Positions 9,851 to 19,422 of a stretch of 20,729 bases of DNA are shown here, piece after piece; positions within the stretch are counted from its first letter, which is position 1, and the number at the start of each line of letters is the position of its first letter. Below the pieces are notes generated by a model. That model searched no databases, was not told the DNA's origin, and was given only the letters and a program-made list of their open reading frames with translations. The position numbers and the translations under genes were made by a program. Source of the DNA: Psilocybe azurescens (lineage: Eukaryota > Basidiomycota > Agaricomycetes > Agaricales > Agrocybaceae); NCBI GenBank assembly GCA_023853785.1, contig JAJIRX010000017.1:1-20729 (forward strand), written 5' to 3'.

Positions 9851-10355
9851 GTCCGGGCACGGACGTCGATCTCGAGAGCTTACTTTTCAACGGACGTACA
9901 CAGTCAACGTATGCAGTCTGCGGAAGGGTGTACTTGTATATAGAATCAAAATAGGATTGACAGGTTTATTCATAGATAGTAGATCACACGCCCGCAGTCA
10001 GTGGCACTGCCGCGCCAAGTAGTCATCCGTGTCCGACCTCCGTCCGTAGGACGACTGAGTATACCATTGACTCAGCATCGAACACCCCGAGCTGAATTAC
10101 CTCGACGTGTACGCATTGCAATTTTTCAATTTTAACAGAGCTTTGTGAATGTATTTGGTAGTCTGACCCAGCTAAAAAATTCTCGATTACCGCAGCAACG
10201 AATGTGGATATAGAACCTTGTGGTTAATAAGTTATCTAGTCCAACTGTGATATCTGTAGTAGGCTCAAATATATGGTATATTTTCGAGCAGCTCTCTGAC
10301 ACTTTTATAAGCTTTCACTTGTCGCCGGTAGCCGGGTATGCAGGTATCGGAGGAG

Positions 10356-10363
10356 TATAAATA
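10356..10363 (+). promoter_or_regulatory. TATA-box-like element without an obvious downstream gene
   Basis: A clean TATAAATA stands in GC-richer sequence and is followed 20-30 bases later by a GGAACGTTC palindrome of the heat-shock-element form GAAnnTTC. No open reading frame starts within 200 bases downstream. It may drive a non-coding transcript, a lost gene, or a long 5' leader of TM-B, or be chance. Confidence 0.3.
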
Positions 10364-10616
10364 CTGCGAGCCGAAAGAGCGGAACGTTCTCGCTCATTAG
10401 CCATACCTATTAGTAATTCAGACTTTCAAAGGAAACGGGGCTCTGTGGAGGGCGCTAGATGAAAAATCCTGAATAATTTAGTCACCACTTTCTAGTTGCC
10501 ATTACAGTCACCGCCCTTGACGGTTACTGCGGGGCCGCACCGCCTTCAGGCTTCAGCAGTTTTCAGCACTAAGTCGTGGCCCCATGGTTATCTCACGCAT
10601 GCTGATATATTGAAAG

Positions 10617-10623
10617 TATAAAG
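10617..10623 (+). promoter_or_regulatory. TATA-like element upstream of TM-B
   Basis: TATAAAG lies 162 bases before the TM-B ATG at 10779. A transcript starting about 30 bases downstream would have a leader of roughly 130 bases. The ATG at 10651 falls near that start and would open a 102-codon frame overlapping the TM-B start out of frame, so it would be an inhibitory upstream frame if transcribed. Confidence 0.4.
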
Positions 10624-10778
10624 ACATTCCATACAACTATACTCGCATTCATGAAAGCCCTGTTTTTCATTCTCTTGGATCTCAGCGCCCTTGCGTTCCT
10701 TGCGACGACTCTTCCAAACCTCCCTGACCTAGGGACTCAAACCCACCAGCGACTCAGTTTCTTTCTCTATTTCATCCA

Positions 10779-11947
10779 ATGGCAGAAACTCAACCCACAC
10801 ATATTACTCCACCCCCTTCAGCAAGGTTCAGCTCGTATCGCCGAGATAGTGGTCCCATGTTCTTTGCTGCCGTTCAAGCGCCCACCAAGTGAGTTCTTTC
10901 CGTGCTACGATCGTGGGAACGTTCTAAAATTTTCACTATCAGCGCCAGCGTCAACTTGAACTCGACAACAGCCGAAGAAACCATTCAGCGAAGAGACTTA
11001 AAATGTCTGGTATGGGTCGCGCTACTCAGGCTCCTGAGTATGCTTTGCTACATGGCAGTTCTCTCAATTCCTCGAGCTTACCGGTTCAAATTTCGAGATA
11101 CTCGCCCACATCCGGTACATCATGGAGAAATTAGAGATTATGATCTCCAAAGGGCGTGGCAGAATGTCTTGCGGCAGACGCGTCTCTCTGACACTCCCGG
11201 AAGTCTAGAGGAGGCACTTGCACATCCGCTTGGCAGTTCAGGACTGGAGGAGTCAACGCTGTGTTGGGCGAAAGCTGTGCCACAGCTAATAAAAGGGTGG
11301 AAGACGATTCAATTCGGCTCGGGTATTTTGATCCCGTGAGTTTGGTCTCCTTTATGTGCATTTCTCTTCCTATCTAATGCAGGGCATATCCTATTCTCTT
11401 ATTTTACTAGATGCTGCTTCACGGTTCTTCAGATCGAACCCGTTCTGGACAAGATTGTCATGCGCACGTTGATCGTTGCCTCTGCGGTGCTGGCCATCGC
11501 AAGTTTTATGTGCAGCACCTCGTACACATTGTGCCCCTCGCGATGGCTAGAGAGGTGCTTTCTCATTCAATGGTTATACGTGAGTCTATATTCTCCGGGC
11601 AATAAATCAGAGTGTACTCATCATCTGTCAAAATTCAGGCTTCGAGTTCAAGTGCTGAACTTGATTTCTGGAACTTCTTGTCAATCCCTGCCATTTTTCT
11701 TTCCTGGTACGAGAATATTCGCTCCGTTAATTGGCCACATAGCTGATACATCCGGGTCCCTAGGTCCCTGATACTATTTTTTGTCACTGTTATGCTACTT
11801 TCATGGGGAGATTCGATCGACTCAGATTCATCCAACTCTGCAAACTCTTTATTCCCTTGGCTTATTTCAGGGATGATCATACTCCTGTGCATCGTCATAT
11901 CTATTATTCAGATTTATCGCACATTGAGACGCTTGTACATGACTTAG
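10779..11947 (+). CDS. Multi-pass membrane protein TM-B, paralogue of TM-A
   Basis: Five exons, 10779-10888, 10943-11335, 11411-11579, 11639-11706 and 11764-11947, join without any frame break into 307 residues, so this is the intact member of the family. The start is the first ATG in phase with the rest (MAETQPTHITPPP). Hydrophobic segments lie about residues 62-84, 158-178, 186-204, 236-262 and 278-298. The end reads LCIVISIIQIYRTLRRL and stops at TAG. Compared with TM-A, ILIPCCFTVLQIEPV aligns with FFIGAAPVILQIQPV, and RTLIVASAVLAIASF aligns with RALIVASGLLAMASL. The FW...LP......W element is shared, and the last three introns occupy the same positions in the same phases (2, 0, 2). The N-terminal half does not align by eye with TM-A. 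Family and function unknown; membrane location inferred. Confidence 0.78.
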
Positions 11948-12362
11948 CTAACTTATTCACGACATAGTACTCAAAATTCACCCCGACATATCATGACCTT
12001 TACGACAGACATTTTGACACCCAAACCAGCTATAGTAATAGTGTATTATCGTTTGAACTGTATACTAGTGTAAAACGGCACAGAGACTCAGCCTGAACTC
12101 TAGAATACTCCCTTGTATTACTCAAAATCATTTATTGTAAATCTCCAGGCTACGTCGCACAATCTGTATTTTGATCGCTGTCAGATTTCCCTGTCGAATG
12201 CATTACACCGTGACTGAAGCAAACCACTCTTGCAACGAAGGTATTCTTGCAAAATTGTAGAATGGACAAAAAGAGGAAAATGCTATCAAGTTAATGTACT
12301 ATGGATTAGATGAAACAGGTTGATTATAAGTTCGGATATATGTATATGCTAAATGCGACAAG
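11948..12362. other. Intergenic spacer, no gene seen
   Basis: Convergent spacer between TM-B and the haloperoxidase-family gene. AT-rich, with AATAC/TATTA words that may be polyadenylation elements. No open frame beyond background and no repeat recognised. Confidence 0.5.
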
Positions 12363-13255
12363 TTATAGAGTTTTATTTATTGTCATCAATTGCGACTCCT
12401 TCGAGTTAGCAGCTCCAGCTAAATCCGCTGCCTCCTTTCTAATCTTTTCTGAGGCTGTCTTGATGCCCTTCGCGCGCTTCATAACATCCAAAAGGGTTTG
12501 AACGTGGTCCGGTTTCCACCCATCCGGTAATCTTTCTTCCGAGATCCACTGTCGGACATACTCCACAGGAACTCCAGTCTTCATCTCTGTCTTCCTTTCC
12601 CACATGCCAAGGACTATGGCCATCTCCCCGCGTGCAATCTCAGCAGCCACTGAGCCTATGGGCCGGCATTCTTTCTCCCTGCGAGCTCGAGCCCTTGCCA
12701 CGTCTTCAGCGTCCATCAAGAACTGTCCCCCACTCCGATGGGACTTTGCTTCGATTTCCTTCTGGCCGGGTTTAACGTCCGCGACGAGCGTATTTACTAG
12801 ACTGCGGTCAATTGCGATAGGCGCGAATTTCTCTCCTGCTGGGGTGTCGTGGTGCACGAGGCTAGCGTCATGCTCAATAGCGCCATGCCTCCCGAGTTCG
12901 AAAAGATTTATGCGACTGAATTTGTGGAATATGACGGCGAAGCCAGCGTATACCAGAAAGTAAGCCAAAGGGTTTGAAAGTCCGTAGCACGCCTTCAGGC
13001 CGTGAACTAAATCTTGAGGACCAAGGTTTTTCCATCACGGGAACTACCGTTGATCTAGCTATGAGTTCGAGTTAAACAGCCTATAGGCAGTAACACGTAC
13101 ATATACCCATGGTTAGCCATGGTATTCAGAGCTGGACATGGTGAGCGGCTATCTCCTTCCTGGGCAGAACAGAAGCCGTTGGTTTGGCGCGTAACAGGGC
13201 AAATTGTCTTGTTATCATGTTTGTGAACCGGTGGGCTACCCTCTGGAAGAGACAT
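12363..13255 (-). pseudogene. Haloperoxidase/peroxygenase-family heme-thiolate protein, disrupted
   Basis: Exon 1 runs 13255-13107; exon 2 starts at 13058 and ends with a stop at 12363, with a 48-base intron between. Exon 1 has the family signature PCPALNTMANHG at residues 39-50; Cys40 is the expected heme ligand. Exon 2 carries LVHGLKACYGLSNPLAYFLV, the EHDASL element (acidic and metal-binding region in family members) and EERLPDGW near the end, then a charged tail. Members use H2O2 to halogenate or oxygenate organics. There is no signal peptide, so this is an intracellular short type rather than a secreted peroxygenase. With the best acceptor, the second codon of exon 2 is TAG where the family has Tyr (NHGY). 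The A5 run at 13027-13031 is one base short of joining SSRDGK to LGPQDLVHG. I call it disrupted, but assembly error is a real alternative, as neighbours show the same type of break. Confidence 0.8.
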
Positions 13256-14085
13256 GTCGAATGGCCTGATAAACCGTGATTGGGAATCCTACAGGATGAC
13301 GCGATCTAAAATGGTCCTCTTATAAGGGGAGAACTCGTTTCAGTACTTAAGCAAGCTGGCCCTAACATTGCGCCGAAATCGGGCTTTTGGCGAGATGTCT
13401 TCTAAGTTGTTATAGTCAGATGCAACGGTAATGGCAACTGGCGATGTACCTGAGACGAAAATTGCACTCTTTCTGAATCACTTCCATTGAATAATTGATG
13501 ATAAAATATCCAGGCTGCAGACAAATGTGAACGTTTTTCACAGTGCATACCTTCATATTCTGAATCCTCACAGTATCTGTGGTACACGGCCAAGCGGGTA
13601 GAAGTCGCCGGTGAATATCGTTCGCCGATAAATTGAAATCGTAGGAATCAAAGAATGATTTCTACAATCATTTCACGGAGCCTGAGGCTTCCACCACCCA
13701 CTGACCGTCGCACGTGGCATCATCCCAGATCAAACGTGACGCGGCTGAGCGCTCTTGAGCTCGGTAAAGGTGCTTGCACCTGTTACAGTCATATGCTGCA
13801 CCGCCGTTTCGCAGATTTGGAAGAGTAAAAGGGTTAAAGTAGGTTGACAGGAAGTTGTACCAATAAATATGCACTTCCAACTTTCATCGTACCTTTTAGT
13901 GATTTAACAGTGACTCCATCCAGCTCCATCTGTACTAGCGATTTGATAAAAATGCCTAGATGTTGGGCTTTGAAGCGACGTTACTGATGTATACAATTTG
14001 TCATAGGGATATACTTAAGCAGTTTCCTACTGGTTGTCCAAGAAATATTGACAAGTCCACTGACAATCATCTTCTTTCTCATTGG
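13256..14085. other. Spacer between the GH92 gene and the haloperoxidase-family gene
   Basis: About 830 bases. On the minus strand a TTATAAGA word near 13317-13324 lies about 65 bases before the haloperoxidase ATG and could be its TATA element. Two minus-strand frames (13402-13593, 13668-13880) have no motif or splice context; I treat them as background. Confidence 0.45.
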
Positions 14086-17000
14086 TTAAAGCTCATCGCG
14101 TAGTGAAGCATCAGCATCACTCGTAGAGCTAGGCTCAGAGTCGCCTGGCATGCTCACCTTCGCTCGACTGGTTTCATCGTCGCCGACGAAAGCTTTCAAG
14201 ATAGCTTCGCTATTTCCCCACGCCTCGATCTCATCGCTCATCTCAAAGACTATGTTAGCTCCCTGGGCGATTTGCTCGTGCTTAATTATGGGCTGATCCA
14301 CGTCGACGTCATTGATTTTTAGGGACTTGATGTACGGTTTGGTACGGGCACCCGGTGCTGTGATGGTGAGAACCTTGGGGGCAAGTGAGAGGCGGTGACT
14401 GGGCTGTTAAGGTCGATGGTTATCTGTTCGAAGAAAGGGCTGTTTGAGTTAGTGCAAGATGAATGTGATCGTGTCATGATTAGCGTCAGCGTTACTTGCC
14501 ACTGAAGATGAACACATACGATCCGACCACATATTCTCCTGACACAGGGTTGACAGGATAAAATCCCATCGCACTGAAAATGTACCAAGCGCTCATTTGT
14601 CCGCAGTCTTCGTTCTATGGAAAATTTTAAGGAAGTGTTAACTTGATACGATAGGAGAATTTATTCCGACGTACTCCGGATAACCCGGTGGGAGTGTTAT
14701 TGTAATTTGCGACGGCAATTTCCCTGACCTTTTCCTGCGTCTTAAACGCAGCGCCAGCGAGCGAGTATAGATAAGGTATGTGATGGGATGGCTAGTGGAA
14801 CATCGTGCATGCAGCATCAGTATCGTATCCCCTTTGACTTCGGGTTTCCTCCACGATGATCGGAAGTCAAGTATCGTTAACAAGGAGCTCACCTCATTAC
14901 TATGGTCATTGTGCCCCCATCAAAATGCGCATCCAAACTCTGAATAAACTTCACATTTCCTCCCCTGCGCTCGATAAGCGTAGGGATATCATGTACGACG
15001 TCAAACGAATACGCCCATTTGTCTCCTTAAAATCACACAGAAATATTAGCCACCCACCATCTAGATCGGGAATTAATTGCTATATGTAGCTCACCTTCGG
15101 TCCATCCGTTATCCTCGCCGGCCCAGCTCCCATCGGCGTTACGCGCCTCCATGAAACCGGTGGCGTCGTTGAACAAGGTAAACGGTGTGCGCATTGACCG
15201 CTCCAAGAGAAAATTGGTCACGTTTTCGGGCTTGCCTAGCTCACGCGCGAGTACGTAGGCGGCGTAGTCGTCATCTTTAAATCATTATTATGGTTGGTGA
15301 GTTTATCACTCTCCCGAGAGAAGGATGATAGATACGTACACGCGTAGTCTAACGTTCGAGACGCACTTTCCGAATGGACGTCATCTGCAACCCATCCGTT
15401 TTCGGCATAAACGGATGAAAGGCCAGCTCGGACTTCATAATCGACATGCTGTTAAAAGGCCACGCAAATATTTCGTCTGTAGGCATGCGGAGGGTAATAG
15501 CGAAAAGAATCATACCTCTTCTCGATCAGCGTAGCTATGCATCCATGAGGTGTCAGAAAGCGAAATCGATCCACTGCTACTAAGTATTGAAGATGCTTAC
15601 ATAGTCGTCAAATCGTTTTTAGGGGGATAGTGGCATCCTTCCAGACTGCTTGCCACGCTAACTCTCGATCGAATCCGGTTATGTTTTTGAGAACAGCTTC
15701 AGCGACGAGTGAATCGGCATGCGTGCCAACCTAGAATCAGGTCAGGATAGGAAATTTGCTCCGGAGAAGAAGAAAAGTCACCATTATGTTCGTCTCGACG
15801 ATATTCTTCCACATTGGTAACCAGCCACTCTAAAGTAGCGACTACTTAGCAGAGAACATAGAGTAGAGGAAGTACTAGAACCGCACCTCTTGATAATCAG
15901 CTAGCATACTTTGTACGAACCCTGGAATGCGATCCGGCACGAACAGAATTTGCCAGGCCCATTCTGCACGGAATGTGTCCTATGACAAGAGCGATTAAGG
16001 TGGTACGAGTCAGTTCTTAGTATAGGCCTCACCCAGATGGAGTAGCCAGTGTACGATTCGCCACCCTCTTCGAGTTCGTGAACTTTGTTATCATATCCAG
16101 AGTAGTACCGACCTTGCTCGTGTTGCTCAGTGGGATACTGGAGAGTGTGAGCAATAGCAGTCCAGAATGTTTGTTGATCCACAAAGTCCCTTGCGGACCC
16201 GGTGCCAGAGTTTTCGTCAAGGTACACTTTAAGATCTACCCGACTCAGGATATCCGCCCATGACTTTCGGACTTGAAACGCGGTGTTTTCAAAAGTACCA
16301 GGAGTAAGATGAATATCTGCAGACGAAGAAGAGCCAGCGTCTGGTATTTCGGAGTCGATATTCTTACGCGCTTGGTCTTCTGAGATAAATGATGTCCCGA
16401 CGCGGAGAGTTATTACAGTTTCTCCCTTCGATGGCGGGAACTGGGCGTAAGCACTCAACAAAGGTCCTTGAGAAACCTTCTGATGGGGATGCGGGAAGGA
16501 GATAGTCTCATTCTGAATGACACCGTATACTGGCTTGGGCGTTTCTTTGTCAAACCGAGCGCAAAAATAACCTTTGAAGTGCTGTGAGAAGGGTGCCGTA
16601 GATGTAGGGGTGATGATGATGTCTTGCCGCTCATCCGACCATCCACATATTTCGAGATCACTGTTGACAGATACACTTCCAGTCGGAAATGTTATGTTCG
16701 TAGGTGTCGATGTGATAACAGATGGACGCGACACTTCGAAGAGGATATAGGGCGAAAGCGTGGATTTGACCGTAAATCGAAGATGTGCCACACGCGAGGC
16801 TGAAAGCGTGTGAGACTTCGACAGCAAAAATAAACAGACTGTACGCACTGGCAGTTTGTTCAATAGTGATGTTACCTCCGTGACCATCATCCAATTGAAC
16901 ACTGTAGTAGCCAGAACTTACGACCTCTTTCTTCTCGCCGTCACTCCCGCGGAGAACATCAAGTCCTCTTTTCTCAAAATCCACAACAACCTTTGGGCCC

Positions 17001-17350
17001 ACTCCAGGTACAACACTAATTGGGGCACTCTCTCCCATCCAAATGGCAGGCTGACGCGTCCCGACCACGCCCATTACTTTGTCCAGCGTCCAGTTATACG
17101 GCGTGGCGGAAACGAAATGTGGCTGCGTCTGAGCGACCCAACGAGTCATTCCAAAAGGCGGTGCAGTGCTTGGTATCATTCCTCCCGAGCCATTAGGCGT
17201 ATCTCCTCCATTACCGATAAGCAGATTCACCAGGTCGAGGCCCGCATTGGCTGGAATTGCAAACCCCGGGGGTGGGTGTGTCGTCGTGGCTTCGATCAAA
17301 GAGATAAGAGTTGCGAGCACCCATAACGACAATCGTATAAGGCTTTCCAT
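14086..17350 (-). CDS. Glycoside hydrolase family 92 alpha-mannosidase with signal peptide and RDEL end, frame-broken
   Basis: Twelve exons on the minus strand: 17350-16849, 16799-16033, 15979-15887, 15829-15782, 15730-15601, 15534-15516, 15448-15340, 15274-15095, 15025-14893, 14791-14675, 14614-14520, 14439-14086, about 849 residues. A signal peptide (MESLIRLSLWVLATLISLIE) starts it. GH92 landmarks follow: LVNLLIGNGGDTPNGSGG, MTRWVAQTQ, YTGYSIWDTFRAEWAW, ADSLVAEAVLKN, TLDYAYDDYAAYVLARELG, WTEGDKWAYSFDVVHDIPTL and NEDCGQMSAWYIFSAMGFYP. GH92 enzymes are calcium-dependent exo-alpha-mannosidases acting mainly on alpha-1,2-mannose. The last four residues are RDEL, an ER-retrieval-like end, suggesting ER residence and N-glycan trimming. 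Three one-base breaks lie in the second half (15622-15626, 14914-14918, about 14395-14403), each matched by an exon one base too short for its phases. Family is certain; integrity is not. Confidence 0.92.
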
Positions 17351-18169
17351 AGATATTTATAGAGCCTCTGTCCAAACTTGAGGCCTGTTGAAACAAATCA
17401 GCGCGTCTTACAGTAAGAGGCTATCCAGTGTCTGTTGTGGTTTTGAACTTACAAGTGGCTGGCTACAGTTTCAGTATAACAGATTTTCATTCCCTAGCTT
17501 TAAGTACTGGGAGGAATATCTTCTATCTTCGCGAAGCAAAGCACTCGGTGGTCAGCTGGTGGTAGCAGCTTGGTTGGAACCGGTGAATGCCTCGCGTAAG
17601 TCGCGTCCTCGCGGCCGGATACGGTCCGTCATTATTTCACATGACCAGTCGGTCGGCAGCTTCCGAGGACTGATTGTGCTGGCTGGCACTAATTTTGAGT
17701 TCTACAAGCATCAATTGAGCATTTACTCTTGAATTGAGAATGTCACAAATAAATAACAACACGTGATGCTTGTCAATCATCGTCATATGCCGGCCTGGTC
17801 CGTCATCATTTTACACGATGACGAGCCTGGGCAAAGATCGGCGGCTTCTGTACTGGCACCGAATGGCGCTGGCTGCTGGCGCCAATTTCAATGAAGTCAA
17901 CAAATGTAAAGCAAAGTACCATACTTCCTACTTGATCCTCATAATTCTATAAACATATATGCTGAACATTTATATGGGACCCAAGAGTTGTAAATACAGA
18001 CAGAATAAATTCTAACAACCTCAACGATAGCAGGGACTCGGAGATCGTGGCAGTGGCTAGAGTAGACTAGCTAAAACGAGATAATGACGTGGCCGTAGCA
18101 AATATGGAAAAGAATTAAGATTCAGAAGAATGCCGATTATCAAAACCGGTGTATATACAAAAAGGCGAC
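17351..18169. other. Intergenic region upstream of GH92 with a diverged local duplication
   Basis: Contains the presumed GH92 promoter; a TATA-like word (TATTTATA on plus, 17354-17361) sits only a few bases before the ATG and is too close to be its TATA box. 17614-17720 and 17789-17910 are two related, diverged segments (see repeat). The rest is AT-rich and shows no gene. Confidence 0.45.
17614..17910. repeat. Pair of diverged direct repeats about 100 bases each
   Basis: Segment A (17614-17720) and segment B (17789-17910) share, in the same order, GGTCCGTCAT-ATT-T-ACA, then TCGGC-GCTTC, then CTGGCTG-TGGC, then AATTT. Identity by eye is roughly two thirds with small gaps. Neither has a convincing frame or terminal inverted repeats. 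It could be an old tandem duplication of promoter-proximal DNA or two remnants of an unknown element. Confidence 0.4.
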
Positions 18170-18957
18170 TCAAAACCTTGTGAGAACTGTTATTGCGCGA
18201 TATATTTGGACGATGCATAGGATTATTGTAGACGTGACAATAATACCACCGGTCAAAAAGCAGACCCCGGTTCAACTACAGAATTAGCTTCTCCGTTGTT
18301 CTGTATCCAAGCTGTGCTTATTATGGTGGATGTGAAGAAAAGGCTCGACCTATACAAGTAGTTAGCGCCGAGCCATGCGATTCCCAATCAACGGCAGACG
18401 AACCATATTAGAGAAGACACGGGTAATGATATGCTTGCCCAAAACTCAACTGACTGAGCAGACTTTGGCTCCCTGGATGCCTGCATAATTTAACTGTAAG
18501 AAAAATGATTTAGCCTGTCATGGTAATCTTATACCTCTCGCCATTTGCTTTCCATTTTCTTATGCTTGAGGTCAAGCTTTCCAGAAACATATACGCCGCT
18601 TGATAGGAGTCCCGCACATGAGAAAGCGATGGACATAAGCGCAGATGTTCTCCCAAACGTTGTGGTAATGATGCTATTGATTTGAAGAACAGCAATAGAC
18701 AGCCTGATGGAGTTGTAAGAAATCTGTGAGACAATGGCCAGCCAAAGAAAAGCTCACGGTAAAATCATGGCATTACAGACCCAGGCAAGCTTCCAGACAG
18801 CCACCATCATTCTGATCGTCTTATTCCACTTGATCTGATTTACAAATATTACGGTCGGGTCGAGAGTGTGTTCTTGATTGTGTAGGCGCCTCATCCCGTG
18901 CTTGTCCTTGAGACTCCATCTCTTATAGAGAATACGATGAACACCGAGACCAGACAT
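18170..18957 (-). CDS. Multi-pass membrane protein TM-C, third paralogue, frame-broken near the end
   Basis: Exons on the minus strand: 18957-18758 (start uncertain, may extend upstream), 18703-18535, 18480-18404, 18349-18170; the three introns are each exactly 54 bases. The protein aligns with TM-A and TM-B: AMILPLSIAVLQINSI with ILIPCCFTVLQIEPV, TSALMSIAFSCAGLLSSGVY with the helix before the conserved ERWRK/ESKWRE element, EFWASISLPVSSLIW with the FW...LP...W element, and TIILCIVQIYRAITVLTRF with the last helix. The 169-base exon has the same length as its TM-B counterpart, and the introns have the same phases. The last exon is one base short. A TGA follows GSAF at a T5 run (A5 at 18255-18259 on plus), and the conserved final helix continues in the next frame. 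The N-terminal exon (YKRWSLKDKHG) could not be extended with confidence. Confidence 0.7.
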
Positions 18958-19359
18958 GGCCCAGAACAAGCTCCAAAAATACTGGATATCTCTTGAAATC
19001 CAACCATTTCTTCAAAGAGGGGGGTTAGTATGGAGGCTTCACAATGTCATTTTACTAACTTCCAGGATTTTGACACTGCATGCTTGGACTCTACAACACG
19101 GGGTTCGATCGGGATAGAGTGTTTAGATGGAAGTCCGAGGCGTTGGCGAGTCGTTGTGGTGGCGCAATGGCATTTCCAACAGTAGGTATGGAAAGTAATC
19201 CCATTCCCTCGTTGCTCTTGAAGATGATATCACGAAGAAGTAGAAGAAATAGGGAAGGTCTGCGGAGTCTGAGGAGTCTTGCATCTCCTAGGTCAGCATT
19301 TATACGCACCATAAGATAACAAATTAAGATGAATCGGGATCAAATCTGTCCAGGCCTTC

Positions 19360-19422
19360 AGGCTCATCCTTGGGCTCAGTTAGGCTCATCCTTGGGCTCA
19401 GTCCTGCTCAGTCAGGCTCAGG
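19360..19422. repeat. Short tandem repeat, unit about 22 bases
   Basis: Two exact 21-base copies (19360-19380 and 19382-19402), beginning AGGCTCATCC and ending GGGCTCAGT and separated by one T, are followed by a partial, degenerate third copy rich in GCTCAG up to about 19422. No coding context; probably slippage-generated. Confidence 0.85.

Larger units (their letters stand above)
8945..10778. other. Gene-poor 1.8-kb region upstream of TM-B
   Basis: No convincing gene. The plus-strand frame at 9200-9421 has no motif or splice context. A possible decayed exon pair on the minus strand (9463-9850) is listed separately. 10356-10363 and 10617-10623 are TATA-like elements; the second lies upstream of TM-B. 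The sequence between them has no long open frame. Confidence 0.4.

Noticed and set aside
11007..11055. Possible 49-base intron inside TM-B exon 2 (GTATGG to GGCAG)
   Set aside because: Removing 49 bases would break the otherwise continuous frame between exons 1 and 3.
12604..12963. 119-codon plus-strand frame opposite the haloperoxidase exon
   Set aside because: Antisense shadow; the minus strand carries the EHDASL and EERLPDGW family motifs.
16856..17326. 156-codon plus-strand frame opposite the GH92 N-terminus
   Set aside because: Antisense shadow of a clearly conserved GH92 exon.
18724..18757. 34-base intron in TM-C ending at a CACAG
   Set aside because: Too short for a spliceosomal intron and out of phase; the CATCAG 20 bases later gives 54 bases and the same phase as TM-A and TM-B.
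19080..19120. tRNA-like B box (GGGGTTCGATC)
   Set aside because: No acceptor stem, anticodon stem or A box could be placed around it.
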